Source: an archaeon (GTDB taxonomy: Archaea; Aenigmatarchaeota; Aenigmatarchaeia; GW2011-AR5; GCA-2688965). From it: a stretch of 13,189 bases of DNA. The position numbers and the translations under genes are program-made. The notes beneath the pieces were generated by a model that saw only the letters and a list, made by a program, of their open reading frames with translations, was not told where the DNA came from and did no database searches. The stretch spans positions 23,777-36,965 of the forward strand of contig NZEE01000055.1 in the NCBI GenBank assembly GCA_002688965.1, given 5' to 3'. Shown one piece after another: positions 1 through 6,003 of the stretch (positions are counted from its first letter, which is position 1; each line of letters begins with the position of its first letter).

Positions 1-290
1 CCATGTGTTGCACCAGCATGAACAAATAATTTATCCATTTCAAGACCCATGAACTCAGCATTTTTTTCACATGAGCCAAGTAATTCCAATATTGCTGTAG
101 TTGCGTTTGTATAATATTTTCCTTTTAATGAACGTTTCTCAGATATAACATCTTCAAGTAACCGTCTTGCTACAGTTAATTTCTTATTGTTTATAGCTCT
201 GCAAATAATTATTGAATTTTTCGTACTAACGCCTAAGTTATCTCCATATGCTTTCGCATGTTCTTGCTCTGGTTTAAACGTATATGTCAT
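1..290 (-). CDS. rpl22: Ribosomal protein uL22 (L22), partial at the window edge
   Basis: Large-subunit protein uL22, which binds 23S rRNA and lines the exit tunnel. The minus strand from the ATG at 290 reads MTYTFKPEQEHAKAYGD and continues open for 96 codons to base 1, so the C-terminus lies outside the window. The pattern of an early AKAYG, then SIIICRAIN, ARRLLEDVI and YYTNAT is the archaeal/eukaryotic form of L22. It is the sixth gene of the uL3-uL4-uL23-uL2-uS19-uL22 order, which independently supports the identity. The start is fixed by a GGTGATT Shine-Dalgarno sequence ending 2 nt before the ATG. The uS19 stop TAA directly abuts that site, so the two genes are very likely translated from one message. 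Confidence 0.93.
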   Translation of the reverse strand, partial: MTYTFKPEQEHAKAYGDNLGVSTKNSIIICRAINNKKLTVARRLLEDVISEKRSLKGKYYTNATTAILELLGSCEKNAEFMGLEMDKLFVHAGATH

Positions 291-299
291 TCAATCACC

Positions 300-686
300 T
301 TACTTCAATGGTACGAACTTTGAGGAACGTGTAGCACCAAATCCTGGTGAACTATGTGATACCTTTCCTCTTGTTTGTGAATATTCTCCTAAATAATGTC
401 CCAACATTTCAACAGTTGGAATAAACTTCACAAATTCTTTACCATTATAAATTGCAAATTCTAATTCAATCATTTCTGGAATAATTGGCATATCTCTACA
501 GTGAGTTCTTATTGGTTTTGAACCATCTTTCCATGCACGAACATCTGAAAGAAGTTTCTTTTGTTTATCATTGAAACCTCTTGTAATGCTTCGTCTCTGT
601 CTTGCATTAACTAATTTAACAAACTCTTCCATAGGCATTGCCTTTAATTCTTTCAAAGTTTTACCTTTCCATGTTAATTCAGCCAT
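300..686 (-). CDS. rps19: Ribosomal protein uS19 (S19)
   Basis: Small-subunit head protein that pairs with uS13. From the chosen start MAELTWKGKT it is 128 aa, a normal archaeal length. Family hallmarks are KPIRTHCRDMPIIPEMI (about residues 57-73), the VEMLGHYLGEYSQTRG segment (92-107), and a basic C-terminal tail ending SSKFVPLK. Candidate starts run GTG(695)-ATT-ATG(689)-ATG(686). The GTG overlaps the uL2 stop and is itself part of the GTGATT Shine-Dalgarno sequence. I prefer the second ATG because its spacing (4 nt after GTGAT) matches the neighbouring genes; 689 is the alternative. Fifth gene of the operon, between uL2 and uL22. Confidence 0.93.
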   Translation of the reverse strand: MAELTWKGKTLKELKAMPMEEFVKLVNARQRRSITRGFNDKQKKLLSDVRAWKDGSKPIRTHCRDMPIIPEMIELEFAIYNGKEFVKFIPTVEMLGHYLGEYSQTRGKVSHSSPGFGATRSSKFVPLK

Positions 687-697
687 CATAATCACTT
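680..697 (-). promoter_or_regulatory. Stop/Shine-Dalgarno/start overlap of uL2-uS19
   Basis: The 18-nt string AAGTGATTATGATGGCTG holds the last Lys codon and TGA stop of uL2, a GTGATT ribosome-binding core, two consecutive ATG codons and the first Ala codon of uS19. The identical 18 nt occurs at the uL4-uL23 junction (1741-1758). The arrangement implies translational coupling and makes the second ATG the likelier start. Confidence 0.7.
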
Positions 698-1414
698 CTT
701 CTTTTTCTTTCTACCTCTACCCATTGAGCTAGCTCCTACACTTCCAACTTTTTGTCCAGGTGGAGCATCTTTTCTCACAGTTTTATGTTTACCAGGGGTT
801 GCTGAACCACCAAATGGATGATCTACAGCATTCATCGAAACTCCTTTTACACGAGGATAAATCTTTCCACGAGATTTCATTTTATGGAATTTAGTTCCAG
901 CTTTTGCAAATGGTTTACTTAGTATTCCATCACCAGCAACTTTACCAATAGTAGCTCTACATATTGCTGAAAGAGTTTTAACTCTTTTTGAAGCTAATTG
1001 AACATCACAAGTTTTTTCTCCTTTTCTCACAACTATTGCAGAAGATCCTGCTGTTCTACAAAATCGTCCACCATCACCTGGATATCTTTCTATATTAAAA
1101 ATAGTATTTCCTTCTGATATTTTTCCAAGAGGTAAAACATTTCCTAAACTTACTTTACTATCATCATCTGTAAACAGTATAGTTGAATCTGTTGACATTC
1201 CTGAAGGAGCAAGCATCAAATGAACATTACCATCAATTTTCACTTTCAAAACCGGTGCACCTCTTCCAGGAGCATTAAAAATATCAACAACCTTTCCTTC
1301 TGCTTTATCACCATGATTTACTTTGTATGAAATCTTACCAGGATATCTATGACTAGGAGTCCTGTAAGTAAGTGATCCTTTTCCTCTTTTTTGTTGTCTT
1401 AGTGGTTTTCCCAT
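692..1414 (-). CDS. rpl2: Ribosomal protein uL2 (L2)
   Basis: Peptidyl-transferase-centre protein uL2, 240 aa, close to the usual archaeal length. The sequence starts MGKPLRQQKRGKGS (archaeal/eukaryotic N-terminus). It contains the central PGDGGRF...AGSSA segment (about 112-126) and the conserved GVSMNAVDHPFGGS motif (191-204), whose His is the residue long implicated near the peptidyl-transferase centre. It ends in a GRGRKKKKK tail. The start at 1414 is 3 nt after a GGTGAT core that directly follows the uL23 TAA. Its own TGA is embedded in the uS19 ribosome-binding site. The terminal poly-Lys run is typical of rRNA-binding tails. Confidence 0.96.
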   Translation of the reverse strand: MGKPLRQQKRGKGSLTYRTPSHRYPGKISYKVNHGDKAEGKVVDIFNAPGRGAPVLKVKIDGNVHLMLAPSGMSTDSTILFTDDDSKVSLGNVLPLGKISEGNTIFNIERYPGDGGRFCRTAGSSAIVVRKGEKTCDVQLASKRVKTLSAICRATIGKVAGDGILSKPFAKAGTKFHKMKSRGKIYPRVKGVSMNAVDHPFGGSATPGKHKTVRKDAPPGQKVGSVGASSMGRGRKKKKK

Positions 1415-1423
1415 TTAATCACC

Positions 1424-1747
1424 TTATAGCATTCCAAGACGCATTGCAATATCGCCTGCTGCGCCATCTTCTTTAAATTTTACAATTGCTTTTTTTCGAC
1501 CTTTCTGGTCATTAAGCACATTAACATTAACAACTTCAGTTTGGAAAGCTGATTCAACTGAGTTTTTTATTGTACGTTTATTTGATTCTCTATAAACTAT
1601 GAATGAAAGTTTGTTTTCTATTTCTATATTCTGTATTGCTTTTTCTGTCATCAATACAAACCGTATAATTTTGAATGGATCATCTACTTTTGCAAATGAT
1701 TTTTTCTTCTCTTTCTTTTTTTTCTTTTCAATTTTTTTTGCAGCCAT
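1424..1747 (-). CDS. rpl23: Ribosomal protein uL23 (L23)
   Basis: Exit-tunnel protein uL23, a docking site for SRP and other nascent-chain factors. From the chosen ATG (1747) it is 107 aa: a Lys-rich N-terminal extension (MAAKKIEKKKKKEKKK) and then the compact L23 domain with LMTEKAIQNIE, NKLSFIV and VNVNVLNDQKGRKKAIVKF. Possible starts are GTG(1756), ATG(1750) and ATG(1747). The GTG overlaps the uL4 stop and forms the Shine-Dalgarno core, so I reject it; spacing favours 1747. Third gene of the operon. The basic extension is encoded by a near-uninterrupted A-rich stretch. Confidence 0.93.
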   Translation of the reverse strand: MAAKKIEKKKKKEKKKSFAKVDDPFKIIRFVLMTEKAIQNIEIENKLSFIVYRESNKRTIKNSVESAFQTEVVNVNVLNDQKGRKKAIVKFKEDGAAGDIAMRLGML

Positions 1748-1758
1748 CATAATCACTT
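1741..1758 (-). promoter_or_regulatory. Stop/Shine-Dalgarno/start overlap of uL4-uL23
   Basis: Exact second copy of the 18-nt junction found at 680-697: the uL4 Lys codon and TGA stop, GTGATT core, tandem ATG, Ala codon. Two unrelated gene pairs in one operon carry the same 18-nt junction. Confidence 0.7.
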
Positions 1759-2547
1759 TCCAAATCTTTTATCTAATTCTTTCAAAGCATCTTCTGTAAT
1801 AACTGTTAACCGTCCCGCAAAAGCTCCAGGTGCAAGCAATAATGCATTTGCATCTTTTGCAGTTACAACATCAACTCCTTGAATATTTCTTGCAGCTTTA
1901 ATCAAGTTACAATTTTTTGAAGCAATAATAACTGGTCCTTTCTTAACTTTGTATTTTCTTCCACGCATTTTTCCTTTACCAGCACGAACTTTTCTCTTTC
2001 CGCATCTTGCAAGTTCTTTTGAAAGCCCAGCGTTCTCAAGACTAGCAAAAACTTCTTTAGTTTTTGAAATACTTTCAAATCCATTTTCAAATATCATAGG
2101 AGAAACATCTGTTCTATGTCCTTTTGCTTTTACAACATCAATATTTGCACTTGCAGCTAAAGCACTTCTTACAGCAAGTTTTTTCTCTTTCTTATTAATT
2201 AATTCAGTCCAATTTTTCTCAATACTAGGTGCATGAGATTTTCTTCCTTTTCTTGCTTGAGGAGCATTTCTTGCAGTCATACTCATGTATCCAACAACAC
2301 CATGGATACGTGTAAGTCTAGCAGTTTCTTTATTCATCATCGTATATCTATAATGTCTTGCACCATGATAGTGAGCTGAAGATCTATTACCAGCAAAGTA
2401 ACTTGGTCCATATGGTTGTCTTAATTTACTCATAATTGAAAGAAAAGCTCTTTGAATAACATCAGGTAAAATTCGTGTACCAAACACTTTAGGTAGTTCT
2501 ACTTCACCTTTCTCATTTCCCTTAGCATCATAAAGTTTAGTTTTCAT
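1753..2547 (-). CDS. rpl4: Ribosomal protein uL4 (L4)
   Basis: Archaeal/eukaryotic uL4, 264 aa. It begins MKTKLYDAKGNEKGEVELPKVF. It then shows the basic rRNA-binding loop (RQPYGPSYFAGNRSSAHYHGARHYRY), the archaeal block GRKSHAPSIEKNWTELINKKEKKLAVRSALAA (about 101-132), and the C-terminal ILLAPGAF-like segment (here LLLAPGAFAGRLTVIT). The ATG at 2547 lies 5 nt after a GGTGAT core formed by the last two sense codons of uL3 (Gly-Asp) before its TAA. Second gene of the operon. In bacteria L4 can autoregulate its operon; nothing here shows that directly. Confidence 0.95.
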   Translation of the reverse strand: MKTKLYDAKGNEKGEVELPKVFGTRILPDVIQRAFLSIMSKLRQPYGPSYFAGNRSSAHYHGARHYRYTMMNKETARLTRIHGVVGYMSMTARNAPQARKGRKSHAPSIEKNWTELINKKEKKLAVRSALAASANIDVVKAKGHRTDVSPMIFENGFESISKTKEVFASLENAGLSKELARCGKRKVRAGKGKMRGRKYKVKKGPVIIASKNCNLIKAARNIQGVDVVTAKDANALLLAPGAFAGRLTVITEDALKELDKRFGK

Positions 2548-2549
2548 TT

Positions 2550-3539
2550 TTAATCACCCTGTTGTGACTCCAGTGAAATGTCTTTAATTTCAACTGGCTC
2601 ACTTTTTGAGTTTCGTAAAGCTTTTCTCAAAAATATAACTCTTTTCTTAATTCCTGGCACAGAACCTTCAATCAATACATATTTGTTCTTAACCAAACCA
2701 TATCTAACAAATCCACCATTAGGATTTACTTTTTTTGAATCATCACCAATAGCAACTAATCTCTTATTTAATTCAACTCTATTGAAAAATCCATATTGTC
2801 CTGCAGCTGGTGTTCTCCAATCCATCTTTGCAGGAGTTTCAGAACCAGTACAACCAACGTGCCTATGATGTTGCTCATTTTTACGACCCTGAATCTTAAT
2901 ACCAAATCTCTTTACAGGTCCAGTAAATCCAAATCCCTTTGTTACACCAGCAGCATCAACATAATCACCAGGTTTGAAAACATCTTCTACATTTAGTTCC
3001 TTACCAATCAAACCTTCAGCATATTTTATTGCAGCTTCCTTTTCACCGCAAACATCTAATTCTAATATATCAGCTTTTTTCTTTTTCATACCACTTTCAG
3101 TAGGTTGAGTACATACAATTATACGAACAAAAGCAGTTTCATTCTTTTTTTCATCAGAAATTGCCTTTTTTGAAGGAATAATATTTTTTATTGCCTTAGG
3201 AACAGAAGCTGACCATTTTTCACCCAAAACAGTCATATCGAATTTTTTATCACCAATAGATGTTGCATAAGAATAATAACGCACACCACAAACAAAAAGA
3301 GAAGGAGCATCCAAAACCGTCACAGCTTTAGAAACAAGCTTACCTTTTGTGTATTTTATAGAAGTATCATTATATGTAATTTGTGTCATACCTGCCTTAA
3401 AACAAGCAAAACCATCAATTCTAGGCTCTTTTTCTGCTTTTCTATTTCTAGGATTAGAAACTATATTGTGAACTAACTTATTTGCCCTTTTTCTCGTATA
3501 TCCAGTTGAACCTCTTCGAGGTCGTCTTTGTCTTGGCAT
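2550..3539 (-). CDS. rpl3: Ribosomal protein uL3 (L3), first gene of the cluster
   Basis: Archaeal/eukaryotic uL3, 329 aa, normal length. The N-terminus MPRQRRPRRGSTGYTRKRA is followed by FACFKAGMTQI (about 44-54). The core signature VTKGFGFTGPVKRFGIK (199-215) runs into the HHRHVGCTGS finger (224-233) that reaches toward the peptidyl-transferase centre. The start ATG at 3539 has AAGGTGA 4 nt upstream. As the first gene it should carry the operon promoter in 3540-3700. Its last codons GGT GAT TAA double as the uL4 ribosome-binding site. Confidence 0.96.
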   Translation of the reverse strand: MPRQRRPRRGSTGYTRKRANKLVHNIVSNPRNRKAEKEPRIDGFACFKAGMTQITYNDTSIKYTKGKLVSKAVTVLDAPSLFVCGVRYYSYATSIGDKKFDMTVLGEKWSASVPKAIKNIIPSKKAISDEKKNETAFVRIIVCTQPTESGMKKKKADILELDVCGEKEAAIKYAEGLIGKELNVEDVFKPGDYVDAAGVTKGFGFTGPVKRFGIKIQGRKNEQHHRHVGCTGSETPAKMDWRTPAAGQYGFFNRVELNKRLVAIGDDSKKVNPNGGFVRYGLVKNKYVLIEGSVPGIKKRVIFLRKALRNSKSEPVEIKDISLESQQGD

Positions 3540-3638
3540 AATTTCACCTTATAATCTCATCTATAACTCAAAGTTTACCTATGATTAACTAATTACACGT
3601 AGAAATTTGTGCGTCCGAGTTCATGAGAGTGATAGATA

Positions 3639-3647
3639 ATTGAACAT
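3639..3647 (+). repeat. ATTGAACAT direct repeat, left copy
   Basis: Nine bases identical to 7293-7301, in the same orientation, at the left edge of the atypical block. This could be a target-site or attachment duplication. In AT-rich intergenic DNA a 9-bp match between two regions of about 200 bp is not rare by chance, so this is only a candidate boundary mark. Confidence 0.25.
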
Positions 3648-3651
3648 AATG

Positions 3652-3659
3652 CATTTAAA
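3652..3659 (-). promoter_or_regulatory. Candidate archaeal TATA box for the ribosomal operon
   Basis: Minus-strand TTTAAATG fits the archaeal TATA consensus and would place transcription start near 3630, giving uL3 a leader of about 90 nt that includes its Shine-Dalgarno site. The 3540-3700 interval holds no gene. It is the last clearly AT-rich DNA before the GC-richer block, so this box sits right at the composition boundary. Other TATA-like strings (around 3560 and 3670) are alternatives. Confidence 0.35.
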
Positions 3660-3701
3660 GGTACAATTCGATATATATCTACCTATAAGTTGACAGTAAT
3701 A

Positions 3702-3729
3702 AAGAGAACCGCTGGTTTGCGGTTCTCTT
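3702..3729 (-). terminator. Intrinsic terminator of the leftward bacterial-type genes
   Basis: A perfect 11-bp inverted repeat (AAGAGAACCGC and its complement) around a 6-nt loop, followed on the minus strand by TTTATT. It lies 12 bp past the likely original stop (3742) of the NfeD-like gene. This is a textbook Rho-independent terminator of bacterial type and closes the left end of the atypical block. Confidence 0.85.
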
Positions 3730-3741
3730 GAAAGGAAGATG

Positions 3742-3804
3742 TTACTCTTCAGGTGTGTCATCTGCAACATCTGCCGCCGGCTCTTCAGCTGCCGGAGCAT
3801 CCGG
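3742..3804 (-). other. Displaced C-terminal tail of the NfeD-like gene (different frame)
   Basis: Minus-strand codons 3804 to 3745 encode 20 residues beginning PDAPAAEEP and ending DDTPEE, then TAA at 3742-3744. The acidic Ala/Pro composition, GC-rich codons and position directly before the terminator suggest the genuine end of the upstream gene. A TGA in this same frame at 3820-3822 shows the frame change lies between about 3785 and 3820. Confidence 0.6.
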
Positions 3805-4231
3805 AGCCAGAAAGTATAGTCATGGTAACAGAACCTTCCTTGCCAAGCAACGACCGTCTTGAATAAGATGATGTTGCCTGCTGCTTATAGAGAAACCCCA
3901 ACAGTTGGCTGACAAGAAATCCAAGAACACCGCCTGATGCCAACGCAATCAGCAACGACTGAGTAGGAGATGCATCATAACATTTTGCAATAGCACCTCC
4001 TGCACCAAATGCCGTGCCGAAAGCACAAATGACTTTGAGACTGAACCAGTGGCCAAAACCACCCCCACCATCCACTTCAGCGTCGCCATCGATATCAGCG
4101 TCAACATCAAGGTCCATATCGAAATCAGCATCAATCTCGACATCGGCATCAGCATCACCTCCAAGCACAAGTGTCAGAAGCATGATGCCTCCAAAGAACA
4201 CCGCAAAACAAATGTACACGATTAACGACAT
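3785..4231 (-). CDS. NfeD/YqiJ-like membrane protein, OB-fold lost by an out-of-frame junction
   Basis: As read, 148 aa. Membrane segment 1 is at about 3-23. An alternating Asp tract follows at 25-54 (GGDADADVEIDADFD and onward), then segments at about 63-83 and 91-114, then a linker and LLGKEGSVTMTI (128-139), which is how the C-terminal OB-fold of NfeD/YqiJ-like proteins begins. The expected fold of about 60 residues is absent: the frame ends after nine unrelated residues (LSGSGCSGS). In another frame just downstream, an acidic Pro/Ala tail (PDAPAAEEP...) runs to a TAA at 3742, immediately before the terminator. That looks like the true C-terminus separated by an out-of-frame deletion or a sequence error. 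The start at 4231 has AGGAGG 6 nt upstream. NfeD-like proteins act in membrane-domain organisation; the role here is inferred only. Confidence 0.7.
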   Translation of the reverse strand: MSLIVYICFAVFFGGIMLLTLVLGGDADADVEIDADFDMDLDVDADIDGDAEVDGGGGFGHWFSLKVICAFGTAFGAGGAIAKCYDASPTQSLLIALASGGVLGFLVSQLLGFLYKQQATSSYSRRSLLGKEGSVTMTILSGSGCSGS

Positions 4232-4264
4232 GGCAACCTCCTTTCCAGTTTCCATGGAAAAATG

Positions 4265-4420
4265 TTACACCCTCATTCCACATTCCTCGTTGTGACACTT
4301 TCTGTCAGAAAACGAAACCTCTTTGCCTACGATAACGCAGTGAAATTTTCCCTCCTTGGGCTTGCGCTCTTCATCCAGGTTCGTGATCTTCTTGCGACTC
4401 GGGCAACTCTTCCTTGCCAT
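4265..4420 (-). CDS. 51-aa Cys/His-containing small protein
   Basis: Short gene reading MARKSCPSRKKITNLDEE, then KPKEGKFHCVIVGKEVSF, then SDRKCHNEECGMRV, stop TAA. Its ATG (4420) is preceded by GAGGAGGG with 5 nt spacing, one of the strongest ribosome-binding sites in the window. It lies 33 nt upstream of the NfeD-like gene on the same strand, with no terminator between, so the two are probably co-transcribed. Cys6, His27/Cys28, Cys42/His43 and Cys47 could coordinate a metal (a small zinc-ribbon-like arrangement), but no family is recognised. The N-terminus is strongly basic. Function unknown. Confidence 0.7.
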   Translation of the reverse strand: MARKSCPSRKKITNLDEERKPKEGKFHCVIVGKEVSFSDRKCHNEECGMRV

Positions 4421-4444
4421 CGTTCCCTCCTCTTGTAGAAACAA

Positions 4445-4465
4445 GGGAATCCACTGAGGGTTCCC
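4445..4465 (-). terminator. Hairpin downstream of purC
   Basis: GGGAAcCC/GGaTTCCC stem (8 positions, one C-A mismatch, 5-nt loop) starting 11 bp past the purC stop, followed on the minus strand by TTGTTTCT. It is probably a weak intrinsic terminator or attenuator between purC and the 51-aa gene. Confidence 0.55.
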
Positions 4466-4476
4466 ATTACTGTCAG

Positions 4477-5385
4477 TTACGCAAACGGAAACTTCTGGCC
4501 AGTCAGCTTCTCGTACGCATCAGCATACCTCGCACGAGTCTGCCCAACGACATCATCAGGCAACTCAGGTCCTGGTGGAGTCTTGTCCCACTCCCCATCA
4601 TCACAGCGTGCCTGCAACCAATCGCGAAGAGGTTGCTTGTCAAACGAAGGCTGAACAAGCCCAGGCTTATAGACATCGGCTGGCCAGAACCGACTCGAGT
4701 CAGGTGTCAGAACTTCATCGATGAGCATGAGTTCACCGCTGGCATCAAATCCAAACTCAAACTTGGTGTCAGCAATGATTATGCCACGCTCAAGAGCATA
4801 ATCAGCAGCTTCCTGATAGAGCTGAATGGAAATGTCCCTCAACATCCCAGCATGACCCGGGCCAATCAGATCAACAACACCTGCAAAGTCCATGGCCTCA
4901 TCATGCCCTGACTCAGCCTTTGTGGTCGGTGTGAAAATCGGCACCGGCAACTGTTCACATTCCCGGAGCCCAGCAGGAAGTCCAATACCACAAACCGTGC
5001 GGTCCTCCGTGTAGCTTTTCCAGCCACTGCCAGTGATATAGCCACGAACCACACACTCAACCGGAATGACCTCAGTTGCCTTGCAACAAAGCATTGTCCT
5101 TCCATGGAATTCCTCGCCATGGAATTCCGGCGGCATATCTCTCCGTGCAGTAGAAATCATATGGTTTTGAACAACTGCACCCAGTTGGTTAAACCAGAAA
5201 TCACTGAGCAAATTCAACACCTGCCCCTTGTTCGGAATGCCGTTTTGCATCACCACATCATACGCACTAATGCGGTCAGTGGTAACCACCACCAAATACC
5301 CGTCCCCGAGATCAAATACCTCACGAACCTTGCCGGTCTTCTGAGGAAGATTGACATCCAGCACACCCATCACTACCTTTGCCAT
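4477..5385 (-). CDS. purC: Phosphoribosylaminoimidazole-succinocarboxamide synthase (PurC)
   Basis: SAICAR synthetase (EC 6.3.2.6), which condenses CAIR with aspartate using ATP in de novo purine synthesis. It is 302 aa from the ATG at 5385, the long (about 300-residue, Ade1-like) form rather than the short form of about 240. Motifs seen: KTGKVREVFDLGDG (16-29), VTTDRISAYDV (34-44), VVRGYITGSGWK (112-123), FTPTTKAE (151-158), IADTKFEFG (204-212) and DEVLTPDSSRFW (223-234). A TTG two codons earlier could also initiate, but the ATG is better placed after GGAAAGGG. It is the only purine gene here; its neighbours are unknown membrane and small proteins. Codons are GC-rich, unlike the flanking archaeal genes, so the gene is bacterial in style. 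Confidence 0.95.
   Translation of the reverse strand: MAKVVMGVLDVNLPQKTGKVREVFDLGDGYLVVVTTDRISAYDVVMQNGIPNKGQVLNLLSDFWFNQLGAVVQNHMISTARRDMPPEFHGEEFHGRTMLCCKATEVIPVECVVRGYITGSGWKSYTEDRTVCGIGLPAGLRECEQLPVPIFTPTTKAESGHDEAMDFAGVVDLIGPGHAGMLRDISIQLYQEAADYALERGIIIADTKFEFGFDASGELMLIDEVLTPDSSRFWPADVYKPGLVQPSFDKQPLRDWLQARCDDGEWDKTPPGPELPDDVVGQTRARYADAYEKLTGQKFPFA
5102..5128. repeat. Tandem CCATGGAATTCC duplication inside purC
   Basis: The 12-mer CCATGGAATTCC occurs at 5102-5113 and again at 5117-5128 (15-nt period) and encodes EFHGEEFHG on the minus strand (about residues 88-95). The frame is kept. It may be a small in-frame duplication in a surface loop. Confidence 0.6.
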
Positions 5386-5401
5386 TTCCAAATCCCTTTC
5401 C

Positions 5402-5415
5402 GCGTCTAAAGACGC
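5402..5415 (-). promoter_or_regulatory. Small hairpin abutting the purC ribosome-binding site
   Basis: GCGTC-TTTA-GACGC on the minus strand (5-bp stem, 4-nt loop) ends directly before GGAAAGGG of purC. A second short stem, CCCAA-TTG-TTGGG, lies at 5433-5445. Neither has a T-tract. They may affect message stability or initiation, or be incidental. I see no clear promoter in this 66-bp gap, so purC may be read through from upstream. Confidence 0.35.
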
Positions 5416-5451
5416 ATTCAGTAATGTTCCAACCCAACAATTGGGAAGAAA

Positions 5452-6003
5452 TCAAGCTTCTCGGATGAGAACGTGCACATTGTCGTCATATCGTGAGACG
5501 ATGTGCAAAATACCATATGCGATTACAGCTGGCAGCCAAAAAACAGCAACAACCACCAACTGGAATTTGTGTTGGTTGCCACGAGAACTTGCGTACATCT
5601 CCACAAAAAAAACAAAGAACACGAACCCGATGAGCAGATAGATTGATGGAAAAACTATCTGGGCCCAGAGTTCCCCAGGAAAAGCGCCGAATACGAAAAT
5701 GACAAATGCAAGCAATCCTGCGTAAATCGGCAGGTCCATATACCACGGCGATTTCTTCTCCAATTTCACACCTCCGTTATTCTTAGAAGCTTGTTGTTTT
5801 CCCCATTGAACTAACAGTTCGTGTACCTCAGCTTTTTCCAGCTGAGTAGGTTCTGGCTGGTTTCCCTTGAGCCTAACCCATAACAGGGTTACACCAACAG
5901 TGGCAGCAATCATCCACTTGAAACCAATGAGAAGCCCAAGACCAACCCACATAGATAGACCAATGAGAACAACACCCCAAAACAACCAGTACATCTTGTT
6001 CAT
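5452..6003 (-). CDS. 183-aa multi-pass membrane protein of unknown function
   Basis: No family recognised. Hydrophobic segments lie at about 5-27, 28-45, 91-109, 115-136 and 147-169. Between the second and third is a soluble, charged, probably cytosolic loop of about 45 residues (46-90). The first two segments are rich in Trp and Gly. The ATG at 6003 overlaps the stop of the upstream 56-aa gene (ATGA), with GAGGAGGG 8 nt before it inside that gene's last codons. This implies translational coupling and a shared membrane role. The C-terminus (RYDDNVHVLIREA) is polar. Codon use matches purC and the rest of the block, not the archaeal flanks. Confidence 0.8.
   Translation of the reverse strand: MNKMYWLFWGVVLIGLSMWVGLGLLIGFKWMIAATVGVTLLWVRLKGNQPEPTQLEKAEVHELLVQWGKQQASKNNGGVKLEKKSPWYMDLPIYAGLLAFVIFVFGAFPGELWAQIVFPSIYLLIGFVFFVFFVEMYASSRGNQHKFQLVVVAVFWLPAVIAYGILHIVSRYDDNVHVLIREA

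Noticed and set aside
3540..3740. Copy of the tRNA-Ala 3' end as an attL site
   Set aside because: No stretch here matches the tRNA 3' half beyond a few bases.
4414..4911. 165-aa plus-strand frame antisense to purC
   Set aside because: Antisense to a well-supported gene; no family features and no ribosome-binding site.
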